From an uncultured Dysosmobacter sp. (GTDB lineage Bacteria > Bacillota > Clostridia > Oscillospirales > Oscillospiraceae), in the NCBI RefSeq assembly GCF_947631165.1, contig NZ_CANRKH010000008.1, positions 32,634 to 96,633 on the forward strand: a DNA stretch of 64,000 bases. Direction: 5' to 3'. This document shows positions 1 through 7,700 of the stretch, one piece after another. The notes below the pieces were generated by a model. The model saw only the letters and a program-made list of their open reading frames with translations, ran no database searches and was not told where the DNA came from. The number at the start of each line of letters is the position of its first letter. Within the stretch, counting starts at the first letter, position 1. The position numbers were made by a program, and so were the translations under genes.

Positions 1-216
1 CTGCCGGGCGTAGAGCCAGTTGTAGCCCAGGCCCAGAGCCAGCGCCGCGCCGATCAGCACGCAGCGGCGGCGCTTCTCCCAGGGCAGCCGCAGGGACAGG
101 CAGCCCAGAAGCAGGCACAGGACCGCCGCCGCCAGCTGCCAGCCGCCGGGCAGGAGATACTGGGCCAGAAAAACGCCCAGCGAAAATCCCCCGGCAAAAA
201 CCGCCAGCTTTCTCAT
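1..216 (-). CDS. comEC: ComEC/Rec2-type DNA uptake channel protein, N-terminal fragment
   Basis: The frame starts with ATG at 216 and runs open off the left edge of the window, giving 72 residues. It begins MRKLAVFAGGF and has two hydrophobic segments (about residues 4-21 and 28-43) divided by a short WEKRRR loop, followed by a third hydrophobic stretch. This is how clostridial ComEC proteins begin; the family forms the inner-membrane channel for single-stranded DNA in transformation. The start overlaps the stop of the upstream XRE gene in an ATGA, so the two should be translationally coupled. The diagnostic competence and metallo-beta-lactamase domains lie outside the window, so the name rests on the N-terminus only. 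Confidence 0.6.
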   Translation of the reverse strand, partial: MRKLAVFAGGFSLGVFLAQYLLPGGWQLAAAVLCLLLGCLSLRLPWEKRRRCVLIGAALALGLGYNWLYARQ

Positions 217-434
217 TTTCCCCTGGGCGGCGTGGGGTCGTCGGTGCGGCCCAGCAGGTAATCCGTGCTGACCTTGTAAAAGTCGGCCAGCTTAATAACT
301 GCTTCTACCGGAATCGCACGTGTTCCCTTTTCGTAGCGGCGATACACAGTCGGGTCCATGCCCAGATATTCAGCAACCACTTTCTGCTTGATGTCATGAT
401 CTTCACGCAATTCATAAATTCTGCGAAAATACAA
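213..434 (-). CDS. Small XRE/Cro-family transcriptional regulator
   Basis: A 73-residue single-domain helix-turn-helix protein (residues about 4-60, with the core VAEYLGMDPTVYRRYEKG). I chose a TTG start at 434. It gives the usual family N-terminus (M)YFRRIYELREDHD, and a GAGGTGATC ribosome binding site sits six bases ahead. The GTG at 443 lies inside that site and is unlikely to be used. The gene overlaps comEC by four bases and probably acts on its own promoter, where palindromes lie just upstream. It could equally be a general small repressor with comEC merely downstream. Confidence 0.85.
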   Translation of the reverse strand: MYFRRIYELREDHDIKQKVVAEYLGMDPTVYRRYEKGTRAIPVEAVIKLADFYKVSTDYLLGRTDDPTPPRGK

Positions 435-442
435 CCCGATCA

Positions 443-507
443 CCTCAAGTTGAGGTTACCATTTGGTTGCTTTTATATGCGGAAAGCAAACTATTTGGTT
501 TGCTTTC
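443..507 (-). promoter_or_regulatory. Palindromic operator region ahead of XRE-comEC
   Basis: A 26-bp perfect inverted repeat occupies 482-507: ten-base arms GAAAGCAAAC and GTTTGCTTTC around TATTTG. A related half-site (GGTTGCTTTT) lies at 465-474 and another AAAGC motif at 525-530. A -10-like TATAAA (complement of 472-477) sits between these sites. A second palindrome, CCTCAA-G-TTGAGG at 443-455, covers the ribosome binding site of the XRE gene. The arrangement suits autoregulation by the XRE protein; binding itself is inferred. Confidence 0.55.
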
Positions 508-531
508 TGTCATGATACCACATGAAAAGCA

Positions 532-559
532 AAAAATCCAGCGTTTCAGCCGGATTTTT
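532..559. terminator. Possible bidirectional stem-loop terminator or insulator
   Basis: Eight-base arms AAAAATCC and GGATTTTT flank a 12-base loop, ending in a T-run on both strands. No gene clearly ends here, so it may insulate the XRE-comEC promoter from the surface-protein gene on the right. The rest of the 435-791 gap holds only the operator on the left and a promoter at 720-748; I see no convincing gene in it. Confidence 0.35.
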
Positions 560-719
560 AAAACCACCTATACAGTACAGATTTGTGGGTCCGGGCGTTA
601 CCGCTTCATCTATTCATCAGGACGGATGATACCCCCAGTGGACAAAGGGCAACACCCCTGCGCCCTCTTTTTCCAACGGGGTCCATACCGCCAATTTACT
701 TTCTTTACGCCTTCTCTGC

Positions 720-748
720 TTGACGCGGTACCGCGCTTGGATTATGAT
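720..748 (+). promoter_or_regulatory. SigA-type promoter of the SLH-domain gene
   Basis: TTGACG at 720-725 and TATGAT at 743-748 are separated by 17 bases. The start codon of the SLH/DUF6612 gene is 44 bases downstream. Confidence 0.65.
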
Positions 749-791
749 AGAAAAAACGGCGATCCGCCGTCATTTTGAAAGGAGCAATCTT

Positions 792-2165
792 ATGAAGCGT
801 TTTCTGACCCTCCTGTTCACCGCACTGCTGCTGAGCGCTGCGCTGTGCGTGACCGCTTCCGCCTCCGATTTTGATGGGGCGGCGGAGGACCTGTCCGCCA
901 TCGGCATGTTCCGGGGCACCGCCAGCGGCTTCGAGCTGGACCGCGCTCCGACCCGCAGCGAGGCCGCCATCATGCTGGTGCGGCTCTATGGCGCTGAAGA
1001 GGAAGCCAAGGCCGCCTTTGAGGCCGGAGAGATCAAGCACCCCTTCACCGACGTCAGCGAGTTCACCTCCCCCTATGTGGCGTGGCTCTATACCAAGGGC
1101 ATCGCCAACGGCACCACTGCCGATACCTTCGGCTCCGCGGGCAAGTGCAGCCTCCAGAACTACGCCGTTTTCCTGCTGCGCGCTCTGGGCTACAAGGACG
1201 GCACAGACTTCCAGTACGCCGACGCTCTGACCTTTGCCCAGGAAAAGGGCTTCTGTGATCCCACGATGTTCCCCGGCGAGTTCCTGCGGGACGACCTGGC
1301 GGGCCTCACCTATCAGGCCCTGGCCGCCGACATGTCGGATGGCAAGACATACCTGCTGGACAGCCTGGTGAAGGCCGGCGCCATCGACGCCAAGGCCGCC
1401 CAGCCCATGACCGACAAAATCACCGCTTACCGGGCCATGCAGGACGCCATGGCTGAGATGGACCAGAACGCCATGGATGTGGATATCGACATGAACATGG
1501 ACATGACCATGGCCGGTGTGAAGGTCCCCTCCAAGACTGCCGGCAGCATGAAGGTGCTGGTGGAGGACAAGGATATCCAGATGGCCTGCACCATGAATAC
1601 CGCCGTGGAGGGCGAGACCATGGACATCGGCATGTGGCTGAAGGACGGCTGGATGTATATGTCCATGGGCAGCGGTGAAGAGTCCACCAGCGTCAAATAT
1701 CCCGTGGAGGACCAATTGGCTGCTGTGGACGAGATCCAGATCGTGGATGTGGACGCCATGAATGTCAGCGGCCTTGCCATGATCGACTCCATCACCGCCA
1801 AGAAATCCGGCAGCGACACCGTGTACACCGTAGTCATCGGGGACGGCATGGGCGGCATGATGGACAGCCTGGCCTCCGCTGTGACGGCGGAGGAGGATAC
1901 CGCCAGCGTGGCCCTGGACATCGGCAAGATCACCGCCGACTATACCGTCGGCTCCAACGGCAAGCTGAAGTCCGTCGCCATGGTGTTCTCCGCTTCCATG
2001 AAAATGACGGTGCCCGGCGAGGACGGCAAGCCCGTCTCTATGGACGTGGCATACGACTACGACATGACCATGAAGGTCAACGCCCTGGGCAAGGACGTGA
2101 AGATCACCTATCCCGACTTCTCCAAGTTCCAGGAGGTCGATCCCAACAGCTTGAACGCTGCCTGA
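792..2165 (+). CDS. Secreted S-layer-homology protein with C-terminal DUF6612-like domain
   Basis: The 457-residue product has a signal peptide (MKRFLTLLFTALLLSA, cleavage near residue 24). About two SLH-like repeats follow (residues roughly 25-135, with LDRAPTRSEAAIMLVRLYG and YVAWLYTKGIANGT), which normally bind pyruvylated wall polymers. Residues about 205-457 resemble the DUF6612/LppX-like lipid-binding fold and are strikingly methionine-rich at first (residues 206-245). The ATG at 792 is preceded by GAAAGGAGC; an upstream in-frame ATG at 720 lies inside the -35 box and is rejected. The gene is monocistronic, with its own promoter and a strong terminator. The role of the C-terminal domain is unknown. 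Confidence 0.8.
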   Translation: MKRFLTLLFTALLLSAALCVTASASDFDGAAEDLSAIGMFRGTASGFELDRAPTRSEAAIMLVRLYGAEEEAKAAFEAGEIKHPFTDVSEFTSPYVAWLYTKGIANGTTADTFGSAGKCSLQNYAVFLLRALGYKDGTDFQYADALTFAQEKGFCDPTMFPGEFLRDDLAGLTYQALAADMSDGKTYLLDSLVKAGAIDAKAAQPMTDKITAYRAMQDAMAEMDQNAMDVDIDMNMDMTMAGVKVPSKTAGSMKVLVEDKDIQMACTMNTAVEGETMDIGMWLKDGWMYMSMGSGEESTSVKYPVEDQLAAVDEIQIVDVDAMNVSGLAMIDSITAKKSGSDTVYTVVIGDGMGGMMDSLASAVTAEEDTASVALDIGKITADYTVGSNGKLKSVAMVFSASMKMTVPGEDGKPVSMDVAYDYDMTMKVNALGKDVKITYPDFSKFQEVDPNSLNAA

Positions 2166-2176
2166 TTCGTTTCCAC

Positions 2177-2210
2177 AAAAAACAGCGCCTCGACTGAGGC
2201 GCTGTTTTTT
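2177..2210 (+). terminator. Rho-independent terminator after the SLH-domain gene
   Basis: A perfect 15-bp stem (AAAAAACAGCGCCTC pairing with GAGGCGCTGTTTTTT) closes a GACT loop. Confidence 0.9.
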
Positions 2211-2239
2211 GTGCACGTATGTCTTTCCCGCCCCCCACT

Positions 2240-2272
2240 CGCGGCAAAACCCAGCAAAGCGGATTTGCCGCG
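2240..2272. repeat. Nine-base inverted repeat downstream of the HIT gene
   Basis: CGCGGCAAA at 2240-2248 pairs with TTTGCCGCG at 2264-2272. It may end the leftward alaS-hypothetical-HIT transcript, but no T-run follows. Confidence 0.3.
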
Positions 2273-2341
2273 AAAGCGAGGCGCAAGGAAGCGAACGCAG
2301 TTTTCACCACCGGGCAAAAACGAAGGGACTCTGCGGCGAGC

Positions 2342-2680
2342 TCAGCCCGGGGGCCAGGTCATATCCCGGCCGGACAGGACGTGGAAGTGCAGGTGCGGCA
2401 CGCTCTGGCCCGCCTGTTCGCCGATGTTGGACACCACACGGTAGCTCTCGATGCCCATCTCGGCGGTGATCTTGGCGATGACCTCAAAGATGTGGGCCAC
2501 CACGGCGCTGTTCCCGGCGTTGACGCCGGAGACAGAGGCGATGTGCTCCTTGGGGATCACCAGGAAGTGGGTCGGAGCCTGGGGGGCGATGTCATTGAAG
2601 GCATAGCACAGCTCGTCCTCGTAGACCTTGCTGCTGGGGATCTCCCCGGCGATGATCTTGCAGAATAAGCAATCAGACAT
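2342..2680 (-). CDS. HIT-family (Hint-like) nucleotide-binding protein
   Basis: This 112-residue protein matches the bacterial Hint/PKCI branch of the histidine triad superfamily along its length. It starts CLFCKIIAGEIPSSKVYED, has the central FLVIPKEHI segment, and ends with the catalytic triad HLHFHVL near residue 96. Such proteins hydrolyse nucleoside phosphoramidates; a link to aminoacyl-adenylate turnover is known for Hint enzymes. The ATG at 2680 has AAAAGGAGG just upstream. It is third in line after alaS and a hypothetical gene on the same strand, which suits a link to tRNA charging, although an 87-bp gap precedes it. Confidence 0.93.
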   Translation of the reverse strand: MSDCLFCKIIAGEIPSSKVYEDELCYAFNDIAPQAPTHFLVIPKEHIASVSGVNAGNSAVVAHIFEVIAKITAEMGIESYRVVSNIGEQAGQSVPHLHFHVLSGRDMTWPPG

Positions 2681-2767
2681 GGTTCAAACCTCCTTTTTTA
2701 TAAAGTATTTTTCCTTTACAGATATTGATGCTGCTGGCAAGTATGCTTCTGTGCTCTGGGAACAGGC

Positions 2768-3307
2768 TCAGGATCCCCGCTCCAGTCCCAGCACGTCATA
2801 GTACTCGTCGGAAAAGGTCAGACAGGCGGGATCAAAGGCCCTTTGCAGTGTCTTGACCTTCTCGTAGGGGTCGGCTGGCTCCAGGCCAAAGGCGGCGGAC
2901 ACCGCCTCCAGCGCCGCTGCCTTCTGCGCAAGGAACGCCTCACAGCCGTCCCAATGGGCCCCGGCGTCCTCCCGCAGGAGCTGGCGGAACCGCTCTTCAG
3001 TCATCCAGTAGATCTGCGACAGGGGATTGGCGTCCCGGCAGAACAGCACAAAGGACAGGAACTGCCGGAAGCTCTCCGCCACTGGAAGGACATAACGCCC
3101 TTCTTCCATAGCCATGGGGTCCACGCAGAATACCCGCTCGTCCCCCGGCAGGAGGACGAAGTGCACGCCGTCACAGCCGATCCAGCCGATATACTCTGCC
3201 CCCACCGGAGTACAGAAATAGGCCGCGTTCTCCACCTGTGCCAGACCAATGGCGGAAAAGTCGATATCCAGCGCAAAAAAGCGCTTCAGATCCTCCCGGC
3301 CGGCCAT
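2768..3307 (-). CDS. Conserved hypothetical protein downstream of alaS
   Basis: I do not recognise this 179-residue soluble protein. It has no signal peptide or membrane segment. The middle (GAEYIGWIGCDGVHFVLL, then YVLPVAESFRQFLSFVLF) has a distant flavour of SMI1/KNR4 (SUKH) proteins, and the C-terminal half is helical and acidic. Its start lies one base after the alaS stop (TGA-A-ATG), so it is almost certainly translated from the alaS transcript and shares T-box control. The SUKH suggestion is weak and would need a profile search. Confidence 0.75.
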   Translation of the reverse strand: MAGREDLKRFFALDIDFSAIGLAQVENAAYFCTPVGAEYIGWIGCDGVHFVLLPGDERVFCVDPMAMEEGRYVLPVAESFRQFLSFVLFCRDANPLSQIYWMTEERFRQLLREDAGAHWDGCEAFLAQKAAALEAVSAAFGLEPADPYEKVKTLQRAFDPACLTFSDEYYDVLGLERGS

Positions 3308-3308
3308 T

Positions 3309-5951
3309 TCAGCTCAGTTTGGACGCCACGAAATCGTCCACGCTGGCCAGCGCGTCGTCCAGCTTCAAAAGGTCGCTGCCGCCGCCCATGGCGCTGTCGG
3401 GCTTGCCGCCGCCTTTGCCGCCGCAGATGGCGCAGACATTCTTCACCAGCTCGCCGGCCTTGACGCCCTTCTTCACAGCCTCGGGGCCGCAGACGGCCAG
3501 GAAGGTGATCTTCCCGCCGTTGACGGAGGCCAGCACCGCCACGGCGGCAGGCTCCTTGTCCCGCAGGAAGTCGCCCATCTGCCGCAGGGCATTTGCGTCC
3601 ATGCCGTTCCTGGTGGCGGTGAGGACCTTCAAGCCGCCCAGGTCCTTGGCGCTCATCAGGAACTGCCGGGCCTCGCCCAGGGAGGCCTCCGCCTTGAACT
3701 TGTCCAGGGCGTGACGCAGCTCCTTCATCTCATTCATCTGCTGCTCGATGCGGTTTTCCAGCTCACCGGGATTGGTCTTGAGCATCTGTGCCGCATGGAA
3801 CAGCACCTGCTGGTTGCGGTTCACGGTCTCCAGTGTCAGTCTGCCCACGGTGGCCTCGATGCGGCGCACGCCGGAGGCCACGGAGGCCTCGCTCTTGATG
3901 CGGAAGGGACCGGCCTTGGCGGTGTTGTCCAGGTGAGTTCCGCCGCAGAACTCCATAGAGAAGTCGCCCATCTCCACCACACGGACGACGTCGCCGTACT
4001 TCTCGCCGAACATGGCCACAGCGCCTTTCTTCTTGGCCTCCTCGATGGGCAGGACCTCCGTCACCACAGGCATGCCCTCCAGGATAGCGTCGTTGACGAT
4101 GCGGTCGATCTCGCTGAGCTGGTCCGGGGTGATAGCCTCGAAGTGGGTAAAGTCAAAGCGCAGGCGGTCCGGCTCCACCAGAGAGCCAGCCTGATGAACG
4201 TGGCCGCCCAGGACCTTCTTCAGGGCGGCGTCCAGCAGATGGGTCGCGCTGTGGGCGCGCATGATGGCCCTGCGGCGCTCCATGTCGATGGCAGCGGTGA
4301 CGGTATCGCCCACCTTCAGTTCACCGGAGACCACCTTGCCGTAGTGCATGAACTTTCCGCCCTTGTTCTTCTGGACGTTGGTCACTTCAAACTTTGCGCC
4401 GCTCTTGGCGGTGATGATACCGTGGTCGGCCACCTGGCCGCCCATCTCGGCATAGAAGGGGGTCTGGTCCAGCACCAGAATAGCGTCGGCGCCGGAGACT
4501 ACCTCGTCCCGCAGTTCCTCTTCCGCCACGATGGCCAAGATCCTGCCCTGGGCCTCGCTGTGGTCGTAGCCCACAAACTCCGTGGCAGGCATCTCGCTGC
4601 CGAACTCAATGCCGGCCCAGCCCAGGTCGCCCAGGGCCTCCCGGGCCTTCCGGGCGCGGACGCGCTGGGCCTCCATCTCCCTGTCGAAGCCCTCCCGGTC
4701 CAATGTCATGCCCTCGTCGTCCACCATCTCGGCGGTCAGGTCGATGGGGAAACCGTAGGTGTCATACAGCTTGAAGGCGTCGGCGCCGGAGAACTGGGTC
4801 TCGCCCTTGGCCTTGTGGGCCGCCAGCAGGTCGGAGAAGATCTTCATGCCGCCGTCGATGGTCTTGGCGAAGTTCTCTTCCTCGGTGCGGACCACCTTGG
4901 TGATATAGCCCTGCTTCTCCCGCAGGTCGGGATAGGCGCACTCGTTCTCATGGATGACGGTGTCCACCACCTCGAACAGGAAGGGCTTGTCGATCCCCAG
5001 CAGCTTTCCGTGGCGGGCGGCCCGGCGCAGCAGGCGGCGCAGGACGTAGCCCCGGCCCTCGTTGCTGGGCAGAACGCCGTCGCAGATCATCATGACGGAG
5101 GAACGGATATGGTCGGTGATGACCCGCAGGCTCACGTCGGTCTTGTGGCTCTCGCCATAGTGGGCGCCGGTGATCTCACTGACCTTATTGGTGATATTCA
5201 TCACAGTGTCCACATCGAACAGGGAGTTCACGTTCTGGCACACACAGGCCAGCCGCTCCAGACCCATGCCGGTGTCGATGTTCTTGTTTTTCATCTCCTC
5301 ATAATGGCCCTCGCCATCGTTGACAAACTGGGAGAAAACGTTGTTCCAGACCTCGATATAGCGGTCACAGTCGCAGCCCACAGTACAGCCGGGCTTGCCG
5401 CAGCCATGCTCGGGGCCGCGGTCATAGTACACCTCAGAGCAGGGTCCGCAGGGACCGGCGCCGTGCTCCCAGAAGTTGTCCTCCTTGCCGAAGCGGAAAA
5501 TGCGCTCGGCGGGGATGCCGATGTCCTTGTTCCAGATCTCGAAGGCCTCGTCGTCATCCAGGTAGATGGAGGGATACAGGCGGTCGGCCTCCAGACCCAC
5601 CACCTTGGTCAAAAATTCCCAGCAGAAGGGGATGGCCTCCTTCTTGAAGTAGTCGCCGAAAGAGAAGTTGCCCAGCATCTCAAAATAGGTGCCGTGGCGG
5701 TCGGTCTTGCCGATGTTCTCGATGTCGCCGGTGCGGATGCACTTCTGGCAGGTGGTGACGCGGTTGCGGGGAGGCTCTTCCTCCCGGGTGAACCAGGTCT
5801 TCATGGGAGCCATGCCGCTGTTGATCAGCAGCAGGGATTTGTCGTTCTGGGGGATCAGCGAGAAGCTGGGCAGCCGCAGGTGGCCCTTGCTCTCGAAGTA
5901 GCTGAGGAACATCTCCCGAAGTTCGTTCAGCCCGTAATAGGGATGTGCCAT
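3309..5951 (-). CDS. alaS: Alanyl-tRNA synthetase
   Basis: A complete 880-residue enzyme that charges tRNA-Ala. The class II catalytic core is at the N-terminus (MAHPYYGLNELREMFLSYFE onward). The editing domain carries the zinc-binding HSATH motif near residue 564 and CGGTH near 667, and the DHHA1-type C-terminal domain ends in GGGKPDSAMGGG. The length is normal for the family. The ATG at 5951 follows AGGAGGAG at a good distance. Expression should be controlled by the T-box leader directly upstream, which reads uncharged tRNA-Ala. The gene leads an operon with a hypothetical and probably the HIT gene. Confidence 0.98.
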   Translation of the reverse strand: MAHPYYGLNELREMFLSYFESKGHLRLPSFSLIPQNDKSLLLINSGMAPMKTWFTREEEPPRNRVTTCQKCIRTGDIENIGKTDRHGTYFEMLGNFSFGDYFKKEAIPFCWEFLTKVVGLEADRLYPSIYLDDDEAFEIWNKDIGIPAERIFRFGKEDNFWEHGAGPCGPCSEVYYDRGPEHGCGKPGCTVGCDCDRYIEVWNNVFSQFVNDGEGHYEEMKNKNIDTGMGLERLACVCQNVNSLFDVDTVMNITNKVSEITGAHYGESHKTDVSLRVITDHIRSSVMMICDGVLPSNEGRGYVLRRLLRRAARHGKLLGIDKPFLFEVVDTVIHENECAYPDLREKQGYITKVVRTEEENFAKTIDGGMKIFSDLLAAHKAKGETQFSGADAFKLYDTYGFPIDLTAEMVDDEGMTLDREGFDREMEAQRVRARKAREALGDLGWAGIEFGSEMPATEFVGYDHSEAQGRILAIVAEEELRDEVVSGADAILVLDQTPFYAEMGGQVADHGIITAKSGAKFEVTNVQKNKGGKFMHYGKVVSGELKVGDTVTAAIDMERRRAIMRAHSATHLLDAALKKVLGGHVHQAGSLVEPDRLRFDFTHFEAITPDQLSEIDRIVNDAILEGMPVVTEVLPIEEAKKKGAVAMFGEKYGDVVRVVEMGDFSMEFCGGTHLDNTAKAGPFRIKSEASVASGVRRIEATVGRLTLETVNRNQQVLFHAAQMLKTNPGELENRIEQQMNEMKELRHALDKFKAEASLGEARQFLMSAKDLGGLKVLTATRNGMDANALRQMGDFLRDKEPAAVAVLASVNGGKITFLAVCGPEAVKKGVKAGELVKNVCAICGGKGGGKPDSAMGGGSDLLKLDDALASVDDFVASKLS

Positions 5952-5995
5952 GGTGTTTCTCCTCCTATGTTGTCATAGATTTATTTGGTCATATC

Positions 5996-6235
5996 AAAAA
6001 AGCCTCCGCCCCGGATTTAGGGGCGAAGGCTTGCTTCACGGTACCACCCTAATTATCTTTCCCAAGGAAAGCATCTTAGTCATCCTGTAACGGGGATGGG
6101 CCGTTCCGCTCGTCACGGACTGCTCCAAAGCGGCTGCTGGGCGGCGTGGACAAGGGGCTTGCACCGTCTCCCCTCTCGCTTCCGTCTGTTTCGCCAAGCT
6201 GACTTTTTCACAGCGTTTACTTATTGAACGAAAAT
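5996..6235 (-). promoter_or_regulatory. T-box riboswitch leader of alaS
   Basis: Read on the minus strand, the leader has the invariant T-box AGGGTGGTACCGTG (complement of 6037-6050). A terminator stem GCCTTCGCCCC/GGGGCGGAGGC ending in TTTTTT follows (5996-6030). The Stem I distal part is visible as GAGAGGGGAGACGGTGCAAGCCCC. Just before the conserved CTTTGGAGC, the triplets GCA and GCC (complement of 6132-6137) are both alanine codons, so either could be the specifier. Uncharged tRNA-Ala should stabilise the antiterminator and switch alaS on. Exact pairing was not computed. Confidence 0.93.
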
Positions 6236-6263
6236 ATTATATCCTTTTTGTGCCGTTTGTCAA
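6236..6263 (-). promoter_or_regulatory. SigA promoter of the alaS leader
   Basis: Consensus TTGACA (complement of 6258-6263) and TATAAT (complement of 6236-6241) are 16 bases apart. The -35 box overlaps the last codons of the FeoB-associated gene upstream. Confidence 0.85.
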
Positions 6264-6451
6264 GACGGGTCCTGCTTTTTTTCGCTCTTTTTCCGCCGGG
6301 ACTTCTTTTTCAGCACACACTCTCCGGTCTTGGCGCACTCCCCGCATCCAATGCAGGAGGTCGCGCCGCTTTCGTGGTTCTGGATCTTATAGACGAACAC
6401 GATGGCGGCTCCCAATCCCAGCGCCAGAATGATCCATGTATACCAGGCCAT
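6260..6451 (-). CDS. FeoB-associated Cys-rich membrane protein
   Basis: A 63-residue protein with one N-terminal membrane helix (WIILALGLGAAIVFVYKI, residues about 5-22). A cysteine cluster CIGCGECAKTGEC follows, and the tail is lysine-rich. This is the plan of the small FeoB-associated family often found beside ferrous-iron transporters; no feoB lies in this window, so any iron role is carried over from the family. GGGAGG precedes the ATG at 6451. Its 3' end doubles as the alaS promoter, so transcription through it could feed into the T-box leader. Confidence 0.85.
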   Translation of the reverse strand: MAWYTWIILALGLGAAIVFVYKIQNHESGATSCIGCGECAKTGECVLKKKSRRKKSEKKQDPS

Positions 6452-6484
6452 ATTCCCGTCCTCCCTTTTTTAGTTATTATAATA

Positions 6485-6925
6485 TTACCAGAAAAAGGTC
6501 CCGTCTGTCAGTGGCATCTGCAACAGGCGCAGTCCCAGCAGCGGCAGCAGTTCCTCCGCCTGTCCCGGCAGGTCCGGCAGCGGGAATTCCTGTGGCTCCA
6601 CCACTGCCCCATCGGGTCTTGGCAGCGTCCGCTGAACGCATAGCACGGGTTCCCGGAGACTGGACAGAGTGATGCTGTCCCGGGCTGAGAGGCCATAGGT
6701 CACCACTCGCTCCGCCGCCAGCAGGGACAGCATCTCCCGGGGACAATCTCCCGGCACCAGCAGGACCTGGCACCGGACCGGCTCCGCCAGCAGACGCCGG
6801 ACGCCGGAGACTGTCAGGGCCAACAGAGGCCATTCTCGCCCGCTCAGCTCCGCCGGCTCCGTCAGCCGGAGAATGCCCTCCGGCAGCGGCCATTCCGCCG
6901 GACAGGCAAAGATCGCGCCCTCCAT
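6485..6925 (-). CDS. Conserved hypothetical protein
   Basis: A 146-residue protein from the ATG at 6925, which has GGGAGGTG eight bases ahead; an upstream in-frame ATG at 6973 lacks such a site. I do not recognise the family firmly. The segment ERVVTYGLSARDSITLSSL followed by LCVQRTLPRPDG looks a little like part of a Mur ligase domain, but there is no ATP-binding motif, so it is not an active ligase. It is leucine- and proline-rich with no signal peptide. It shares direction with the FeoB-associated gene 34 bp downstream and may be co-transcribed. Confidence 0.6.
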   Translation of the reverse strand: MEGAIFACPAEWPLPEGILRLTEPAELSGREWPLLALTVSGVRRLLAEPVRCQVLLVPGDCPREMLSLLAAERVVTYGLSARDSITLSSLREPVLCVQRTLPRPDGAVVEPQEFPLPDLPGQAEELLPLLGLRLLQMPLTDGTFFW

Positions 6926-7045
6926 ATGCAACACCTCCCGGCTAGTTTCTGCCGTCCGGGGATTTCCATGCAAATTTCCACTCGTCTTTTTTCCGCCGGC
7001 GTGTTATACTGTTTCTCAGAATCAAAGGATCCGAGGTGAAGCGCC

Positions 7046-7576
7046 TTGCATATCTGGGCACATTTCAAAACCGTACACCGCCATCGGACATTGGTGCGGA
7101 AATACTGCTTCCGTCTGGGCCTTTACTGGCAGGGACTGACCCACGACCTGTCCAAATACGCCCCGGTGGAGTTTCTGGCGGGAGCAAAATACTTTCAGGG
7201 CGACCACAGCCCCAACGACGCGCAGCGGAAGGAATTTGGATACAGCGCTTCCTGGATGCACCACAAGGGCCGCAACCGCCACCACTTCGAATTTTGGACG
7301 GATTACGGCGCCAACGGCGAGGGCATCATCGGCGTGGAGATGCCGAAAAAATATGTGGCGGAAATGTTCTGTGACCGTCTGGCGGCCAGCAAAGTATACC
7401 GGGGCAAGGATTTCGACCCCGGAGACCCCTACAAATTCTTTCTGCGGGGCAAGAGCAAGCGGCTGCTGATCCACCCCAACACCTCCGATCTGCTGGAAAG
7501 CATCCTCATCAAGCTCCGTGACGAGGGCGAGGACGCCGCGTTTGAATATGTGCGGCATGAGGTTCTGGGAAAATGA
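7046..7576 (+). CDS. DUF5662 family protein
   Basis: A 176-residue protein rich in histidine and aromatic residues: residues 1-60 contain HFKTVHRHR, GLTHDLSKYAP and EFLAGAKYF, and residues 70-90 contain SWMHHKGRNRHHFEFW. The pattern resembles HD-like metal-binding proteins (H...HD...HH), and the protein matches DUF5662 as I remember it; the activity is unknown. The start is TTG at 7046, five bases after GAGGTGAA, and no ATG fits. Transcription ends at a GC-rich hairpin at 7584-7640. Confidence 0.8.
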   Translation: MHIWAHFKTVHRHRTLVRKYCFRLGLYWQGLTHDLSKYAPVEFLAGAKYFQGDHSPNDAQRKEFGYSASWMHHKGRNRHHFEFWTDYGANGEGIIGVEMPKKYVAEMFCDRLAASKVYRGKDFDPGDPYKFFLRGKSKRLLIHPNTSDLLESILIKLRDEGEDAAFEYVRHEVLGK

Positions 7577-7583
7577 TATGGCC

Positions 7584-7640
7584 ATACGCGGCGCATCACC
7601 AGCTCCAAGGCGGGCCGGGGGGGCGCCGCGTATATTTTTT
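7584..7640 (+). terminator. Terminator after the DUF5662 gene
   Basis: Perfect 11-base arms ATACGCGGCGC (7584-7594) and GCGCCGCGTAT (7623-7633) are followed by ATTTTTT. The 28-base loop between them is unusually long. Confidence 0.7.
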
Positions 7641-7700
7641 CTATTTCCTTGCAGCAATTCCGCCTTCTGGACAGTATTCCCCATAGAAGGATGTGATCAC

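Noticed and set aside
467..778. Possible 103-residue gene in the gap before the SLH gene
   Set aside because: It runs through the palindromic operator, a hairpin and the promoter at 720-748, has no ribosome binding site, and its protein looks random.
705..2216. Long open frame (503 codons) antisense to the SLH-domain gene
   Set aside because: His- and Gly-rich product is the complement of Met/Asp codons in the real gene; no ribosome binding site and no family resemblance.
3249..5978. 909-codon open frame antisense to alaS
   Set aside because: A by-product of GC-rich third positions; alaS is complete and unmistakable on the other strand.
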